From: Nitrosomonadaceae bacterium
GTDB lineage: Bacteria; Pseudomonadota; Gammaproteobacteria; Burkholderiales; Usitatibacteraceae
Assembly (NCBI GenBank): GCA_021300055.1
Contig: JAJTHU010000218.1
Location: forward strand, 1-9,585
Reading direction: 5' to 3'
Length of the DNA: 9,585 bases
Of the stretch, positions 6,481 through 9,585 are shown one piece after another (position 1 is the stretch's first letter; each line of letters opens with the position of its first letter). The notes under the pieces were generated by a model. That model worked only from the letters and a program-made list of their open reading frames with translations. It made no database searches and was not told where the DNA came from. A program made the translations under genes and the position numbers.

Positions 6481-7782
6481 ATGCTCAACAACCCGGCTTC
6501 GCTTTCATCGGACCCAACCGCCGTGTTAATCGGCTTTTGTGTCGCCCTCGGCGTGGGCTTGCTCATTGGCGCCGAACGAGAGCGTCGTAAGGGGCATGGT
6601 CCGAATCGTGCACCTGCAGGCATCCGAACTTTTGCGGTCGCTTCGCTGACGGGGGCAGTTGCGATGTATGCCGGGGGCGGCGCGCTACTGGCGGTCGCCG
6701 TGCTGGTAGTAGGCGCGCTTGCGCTACTGGCCTACCAGCGTCGTCGTGCCCTCGACCCTGGTCTCACGACCGAAGTCGCGCTAGTGCTCACGACGCTGCT
6801 CGGCGGGCTGGCGATTCGGGATGCTGCAATTGCCGCCGGTGTTGGCGCCGCATTGGCCGTACTGTTGGCGGCGCGCGAGCACCTGCATCGGTTTGTGCGT
6901 GGCGTGCTGACAGAGCAGGAGTTGCACGATGCGTTGCTGTTGGCTGCTGTGCTACTGATTGCGCTGCCACTTGCGCCGGACCGTGATATCGGTCCATTCA
7001 ATGCGATCAACCCGCATACGTTGGTGTTACTCATTGTGCTAGTCATGAGCATCAATGCGCTCGGCTACGTGGCAACACGTCTGCTGGGTGCGCGTTTCGG
7101 TTTGCCCATTGCTGGCCTTGCCGGCGGCTTCGTGTCGAGCACAGCGACGATTCACGCGATGGGGACGCGCATTCGCCAGGCCCGGCAAGGCGACGAGAGT
7201 GCCGATTCACAGCTGGCACTTATTCGAGCGGCCACGGCCGGCGCGGTGCTGTCGTCGGTTGCCACACTGGTACAGATGATGCTGGTGCTGTGGATGTTGC
7301 AACGTGAGTTGGCCATGCACCTTGCATGGCCAATGCTGGCGGGAATCGTTGCGTCGGTAGTCTATGCAGCGTTTTTCGTGCGGCGCGCGCTCGGCAGCCG
7401 GACGGCAGTGCGCACAGAGGCCACAGGTCGAGCGTTTGATCCAGTCGCTGCGCTGGGCTTTACAACGATCGTTGCCGCGCTGTTGGTGCTTGTGGCGGCG
7501 CTCAATCACTGGTTGGGGTCACAGGGCGTGCTTCTAAGCGCGTTCCTAGGTGGTTTTGTCGACGCGCATGCCGCCGCCGCATCGGTCGCGTCAGTGATGA
7601 ATCGCGCTGACATGGGGCTGAATGCCGCGACTTGGGCCATCTTGGTCGGCGTGACATCCAATGCGCTAATGAAGCTGATTGTCGCGCTGCAGAGTGGCGG
7701 TCCGAAGTACGCTTGGCGTATCGGGCCTGGCTTGGTCATCATGCTCGCCGTGCTCTGGCTGCTGGCCGCGCTTAGTGCATGA
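6481..7782 (+). CDS. MgtC/SapB and DUF4010 domain inner-membrane protein
   Basis: This 433-residue, strongly hydrophobic protein has about a dozen predicted membrane segments by eye (for example 14-32, 49-63, 67-85, 96-110, 115-131, 150-165, 180-197, 205-220, 250-273, 282-300, 325-342, 348-362, 382-402 and 415-431). The N-terminal third is an MgtC/SapB domain with the hallmark GLLIGAERERRKG (26-38) followed by APAGIRTFA (44-52). The remainder matches the DUF4010 arrangement, with two glycine-rich segments, GGFVSSTATI (215-224) and GGFVDAHAAAAS (357-368), and NALMKLIVA (394-402). MgtC relatives are linked to growth in low magnesium and to control of ATP synthase. For this two-domain form the substrate, if any, is unknown, and transport is only an inference. 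The gene starts 67 bp after polA on the same strand. The leader has only a weak GATAGG purine run as ribosome binding site. It may be read through from polA or have its own promoter. Confidence 0.9.
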   Translation: MLNNPASLSSDPTAVLIGFCVALGVGLLIGAERERRKGHGPNRAPAGIRTFAVASLTGAVAMYAGGGALLAVAVLVVGALALLAYQRRRALDPGLTTEVALVLTTLLGGLAIRDAAIAAGVGAALAVLLAAREHLHRFVRGVLTEQELHDALLLAAVLLIALPLAPDRDIGPFNAINPHTLVLLIVLVMSINALGYVATRLLGARFGLPIAGLAGGFVSSTATIHAMGTRIRQARQGDESADSQLALIRAATAGAVLSSVATLVQMMLVLWMLQRELAMHLAWPMLAGIVASVVYAAFFVRRALGSRTAVRTEATGRAFDPVAALGFTTIVAALLVLVAALNHWLGSQGVLLSAFLGGFVDAHAAAASVASVMNRADMGLNAATWAILVGVTSNALMKLIVALQSGGPKYAWRIGPGLVIMLAVLWLLAALSA

Positions 7783-7819
7783 CAGTTTTGCTGAGGTAGC
7801 GCGGCCCCGAGCAACGGAT

Positions 7820-7836
7820 CGCCCCAAAATGGGGCG
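7820..7836 (+). terminator. Short GC hairpin after the MgtC-like gene, weak terminator candidate
   Basis: CGCCCCA (7820-7826) and TGGGGCG (7830-7836) form a perfect 7-bp stem around an AAA loop, 38 bp after the stop of the MgtC-like gene. The sequence that follows, TCATTG, has no T-run, so it does not meet the usual pattern of an intrinsic terminator. A smaller stem (CCCC 7883-7886, GGGG 7892-7895) follows. The rest of the 217-bp gap to pilU (7783-7999) shows no gene I can support. A CATAAT at 7919-7924 could be a -10 box for pilU, but no -35 box stands out. Confidence 0.25.
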
Positions 7837-7999
7837 TCATTGAGCATGCAGACCGAGCGGGTGCAAAGAATCCTGCCGCAACCCCCAACAAGGGGAGTGC
7901 AAGTCGCGTCGCACAAAGCATAATCGAGTCGCAAATTCTCGAGACGCCGCAGCATCGCACTGCCGGCGTGGACCCTCAATATCGAACAGAAAGCAACCG

Positions 8000-9190
8000 A
8001 TGGCTCAGCTGAACGAAGAACAGGCACGTGCCTACATGCACAAATTGCTGGCAACGATGAGCCAGCAAGGAGGCTCGGATCTCTTCATTTCCAATGATTT
8101 CCCGCCCAGCATGAAGGCGCACGGCTCGATGACGCCGCTGTCGAATCAGAAACTCACGGGGGAAGTCACCAAGATTCTGGCGCACTCTCTCATGAACGAG
8201 GAGCAACGCAAGGAATTCGAGAAAGAGATGGAGTGCAATTTCGCGATCTCTATTCCAGGGCTTTCGCGATTTCGCGTCAACGTATTCGTGCAGCAACGAT
8301 GTGTCGGCATGGTGATCCGCACTATCGCAGCTGAGATCCCAAACTTTGAAAAATTGGGCTTACCGCCGATTCTCAAAGAAGTGATCATGAACAAGCGCGG
8401 GCTGGTGCTGGTCGTTGGCGGCACGGGCTCGGGCAAATCCACCACGCTGGCGGCGATGATCGACCAGCGCAATCGCACTTCGCCCGGACACATCATCACG
8501 GTCGAAGACCCCGTGGAGTATGTGCATCAATCGAAGATGTCGTTGATCACGCACCGTGAAGTCGGGGTGGATACGCACAGCTGGCACCATGCGCTCAAAA
8601 ACACACTCCGCCAGGCACCCGATGTGATTTTGATCGGCGAAATTCGCGATGCTGAGACCATGGAGCATGCCATTGCCTTTGCTGAAACGGGGCACCTCTG
8701 CCTCGGCACACTGCATGCGAATAGTGCAAACCAAACGATTGACCGCATCATCAACTTCTTCCCCGAAGAACGGCGCAACCAGCTGTTGATGGATCTTTCG
8801 GCGAATCTGCGTGCCATCATCTCGCAACGACTTGTGCGCACGCAAGACGGAAAGGGGCGCAAAGCCGCAATTGAGATCTTGCTGAATACGCCGACCATCG
8901 GTGAGCGTATTTTCAAGGGCGAGTTTCACGATATCAAAGCGATCATGGCTAAGTCTAAAGAGCTCGGTATGCGTACTTTTGATCTGGCGTTGTTTGAGCT
9001 CTATGACGACGGGCACATCGCATACGAGGAGGCCATCCGTAATGCCGATTCCGCAAACGAATTGCGCCTCAACATCAAGCTGAAGAGTAAGCGCGGTGAG
9101 CCCGCCTCATCGACTGGCGCGCTGTTAGAGATACACAAGGATCCTCCCAAAGAGGAGGAAAAGAAGGAGGAGGATGCACCGACTGGTTAG
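8000..9190 (+). CDS. pilU: Type IV pilus retraction ATPase PilU (twitching motility)
   Basis: This 396-residue cytoplasmic hexameric ATPase of the PilT/VirB11 family helps PilT depolymerise type IV pili for twitching and DNA uptake. The N-terminal PAS-like domain (about 1-105) includes SDLFIS at 26-31. The ATPase core carries Walker A GGTGSGKST (140-148, K146), the Asp box VEDPVEY (168-174), Walker B with the catalytic Glu in ILIGEIRD (E214), and the His box GHLCLGTLHANS (H232, H239). Three points favour PilU over PilT: the N-terminus (MHKLLATMSQQGGSDLF), the C-terminal AIRNADSANELRLNIKL where PilT has an AIRNLIRE-type motif, and the charged Lys/Glu tail (381-392). pilT is usually the neighbour of pilU in related genomes, but upstream here is an unrelated membrane protein, so pilU stands apart. 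The ATG at 8000 gives the conserved N-terminus; the ribosome binding site before it is poor (AGAAAG). Confidence 0.95.
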   Translation: MAQLNEEQARAYMHKLLATMSQQGGSDLFISNDFPPSMKAHGSMTPLSNQKLTGEVTKILAHSLMNEEQRKEFEKEMECNFAISIPGLSRFRVNVFVQQRCVGMVIRTIAAEIPNFEKLGLPPILKEVIMNKRGLVLVVGGTGSGKSTTLAAMIDQRNRTSPGHIITVEDPVEYVHQSKMSLITHREVGVDTHSWHHALKNTLRQAPDVILIGEIRDAETMEHAIAFAETGHLCLGTLHANSANQTIDRIINFFPEERRNQLLMDLSANLRAIISQRLVRTQDGKGRKAAIEILLNTPTIGERIFKGEFHDIKAIMAKSKELGMRTFDLALFELYDDGHIAYEEAIRNADSANELRLNIKLKSKRGEPASSTGALLEIHKDPPKEEEKKEEDAPTG

Positions 9191-9203
9191 CACTGGCGTT
9201 GAT

Positions 9204-9234
9204 CTTGCGACAAAATCGGCAACTGCACCGCAAG
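9204..9234 (+). repeat. Small inverted repeat between pilU and the exported-protein gene
   Basis: CTTGCG (9204-9209) and CGCAAG (9229-9234) are perfect 6-bp inverted copies with 19 bp between them, starting 14 bp after the pilU stop. The spacing is wide for a terminator and no T-run follows. It could be chance, or a weak operator or RNA stem in the leader of the next gene. Confidence 0.2.
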
Positions 9235-9248
9235 TCTAATCATCCGCC

Positions 9249-9253
9249 AGGAG
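9249..9253 (+). promoter_or_regulatory. Ribosome binding site of the exported-protein gene
   Basis: AGGAG lies 9 nt before the ATG at 9263. It is the best ribosome binding site in the right half of the window, and it supports this partial gene as real. Confidence 0.6.
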
Positions 9254-9262
9254 TTGACCCAC

Positions 9263-9585
9263 ATGTTCAGCAAAGACAAACACCACCGTTTCGCTCGTCC
9301 CTCAATCGAGCTTGTCACATGGCTGCTGGCGGTGATGATGTTTTGCGGCGTTGCCAACCCCTCTTTTGCGCAGGGAGCAACGAGCGCACCCAAACCTGGT
9401 ACAGACGATGCGCCGGTCGTTGCATTGCTCTCGCTGATTGGAGATCGTCTCCATGTGGTGAGCAAACTGCCGAGTACCGGCACAAACTTGGAGCCGATCA
9501 AACGCGATTCGATCGTCATTGATACCCCAATGTTTGATCAACAAGCGATGAACGCCAGCATTCGTGGGCTACGCCGCGCGATGTC
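9263..9585 (+). CDS. Exported protein of unknown function, 3' end cut by window edge
   Basis: From the ATG at 9263 the frame stays open for 107 complete codons to the window edge. Residues 1-36 look like a Sec signal peptide: a basic n-region (KDKHHRFAR), a hydrophobic stretch around 17-31 (LVTWLLAVMMFCGVA) and a probable SFA/Q cleavage site after A36. The mature part begins with a short Ala/Pro/Thr-rich linker, then VVALLSLIGDRLHVV and NLEPIKRDSIVIDTPMFDQQAMNASIRGLRRAM. The protein is therefore likely periplasmic. I do not recognise the family. It follows pilU by 72 bp on the same strand, but nothing in the visible part points to pilus function. A strong ribosome binding site and the clear signal peptide argue for a real gene. 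The missing C-terminal part would be needed to judge its role. Confidence 0.75.
   Translation, partial: MFSKDKHHRFARPSIELVTWLLAVMMFCGVANPSFAQGATSAPKPGTDDAPVVALLSLIGDRLHVVSKLPSTGTNLEPIKRDSIVIDTPMFDQQAMNASIRGLRRAM

Noticed and set aside
7772..7960. 62-codon minus-strand frame with a hydrophobic middle, between the MgtC-like gene and pilU
   Set aside because: It looks slightly like a signal peptide, but it overlaps the end of the MgtC-like gene, has no family match I know, and runs against both neighbours.
7506..8054. 182-codon minus-strand frame spanning the MgtC-like 3' end and the pilU 5' end
   Set aside because: It lies opposite two well-supported genes, and its sequence shows no domain.
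1..9585. A novel defence, mobile or biosynthetic system
   Set aside because: I looked for transposases, integrases, toxin-antitoxin pairs, nuclease or helicase clusters, direct repeats and attachment sites. Apart from DUF2782 and the partial right-end gene, the genes belong to known families, and none form such a cluster.

Overview
The window looks like ordinary chromosomal DNA from a betaproteobacterium, or a close relative among the proteobacteria. The evidence is moderate to high GC, a protein-kinase-like homoserine kinase of the Pseudomonas/Burkholderia type next to a DUF2782 lipoprotein and close to polA, a periplasmic Leu/Ile/Val-type binding protein, and a twitching-motility ATPase (PilU). 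I cannot name a genus from the sequence alone. I see no insertion sequence, phage gene, CRISPR array, tRNA or rRNA, and no sign of recent transfer.

Layout. The left third is read on the minus strand. In transcription order it holds a LOG-family nucleoside-monophosphate phosphoribohydrolase (about 2734-3498), a 395-bp stretch with no recognisable gene, a small DUF2782 lipoprotein (1967-2338), homoserine kinase thrB (973-1938), and an ABC-transporter substrate-binding protein that runs off the left edge (1-856). The rest is read on the plus strand: DNA polymerase I (polA, 3519-6413), an MgtC/SapB-DUF4010 membrane protein (6481-7782), pilU (8000-9190) and an exported protein of unknown function cut by the right edge (9263-9585).

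How the genes relate. The genes look like separate housekeeping units, not one system. The DUF2782 gene and thrB are 28 bp apart and probably co-transcribed; their closeness to polA matches an arrangement I recall from Pseudomonas. thrB acts in threonine synthesis, polA in repair and Okazaki-fragment maturation, the LOG protein in cytokinin-type or purine nucleotide metabolism, and pilU in type IV pilus retraction.

The most notable local structure is the divergent LOG/polA junction. The LOG frame has no ATG until well into the conserved protein, its possible starts are all TTG, and the start best supported by a ribosome binding site lies only 20 bp from the polA ATG. I did not find a convincing undescribed system here. 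The findings listed are modest.
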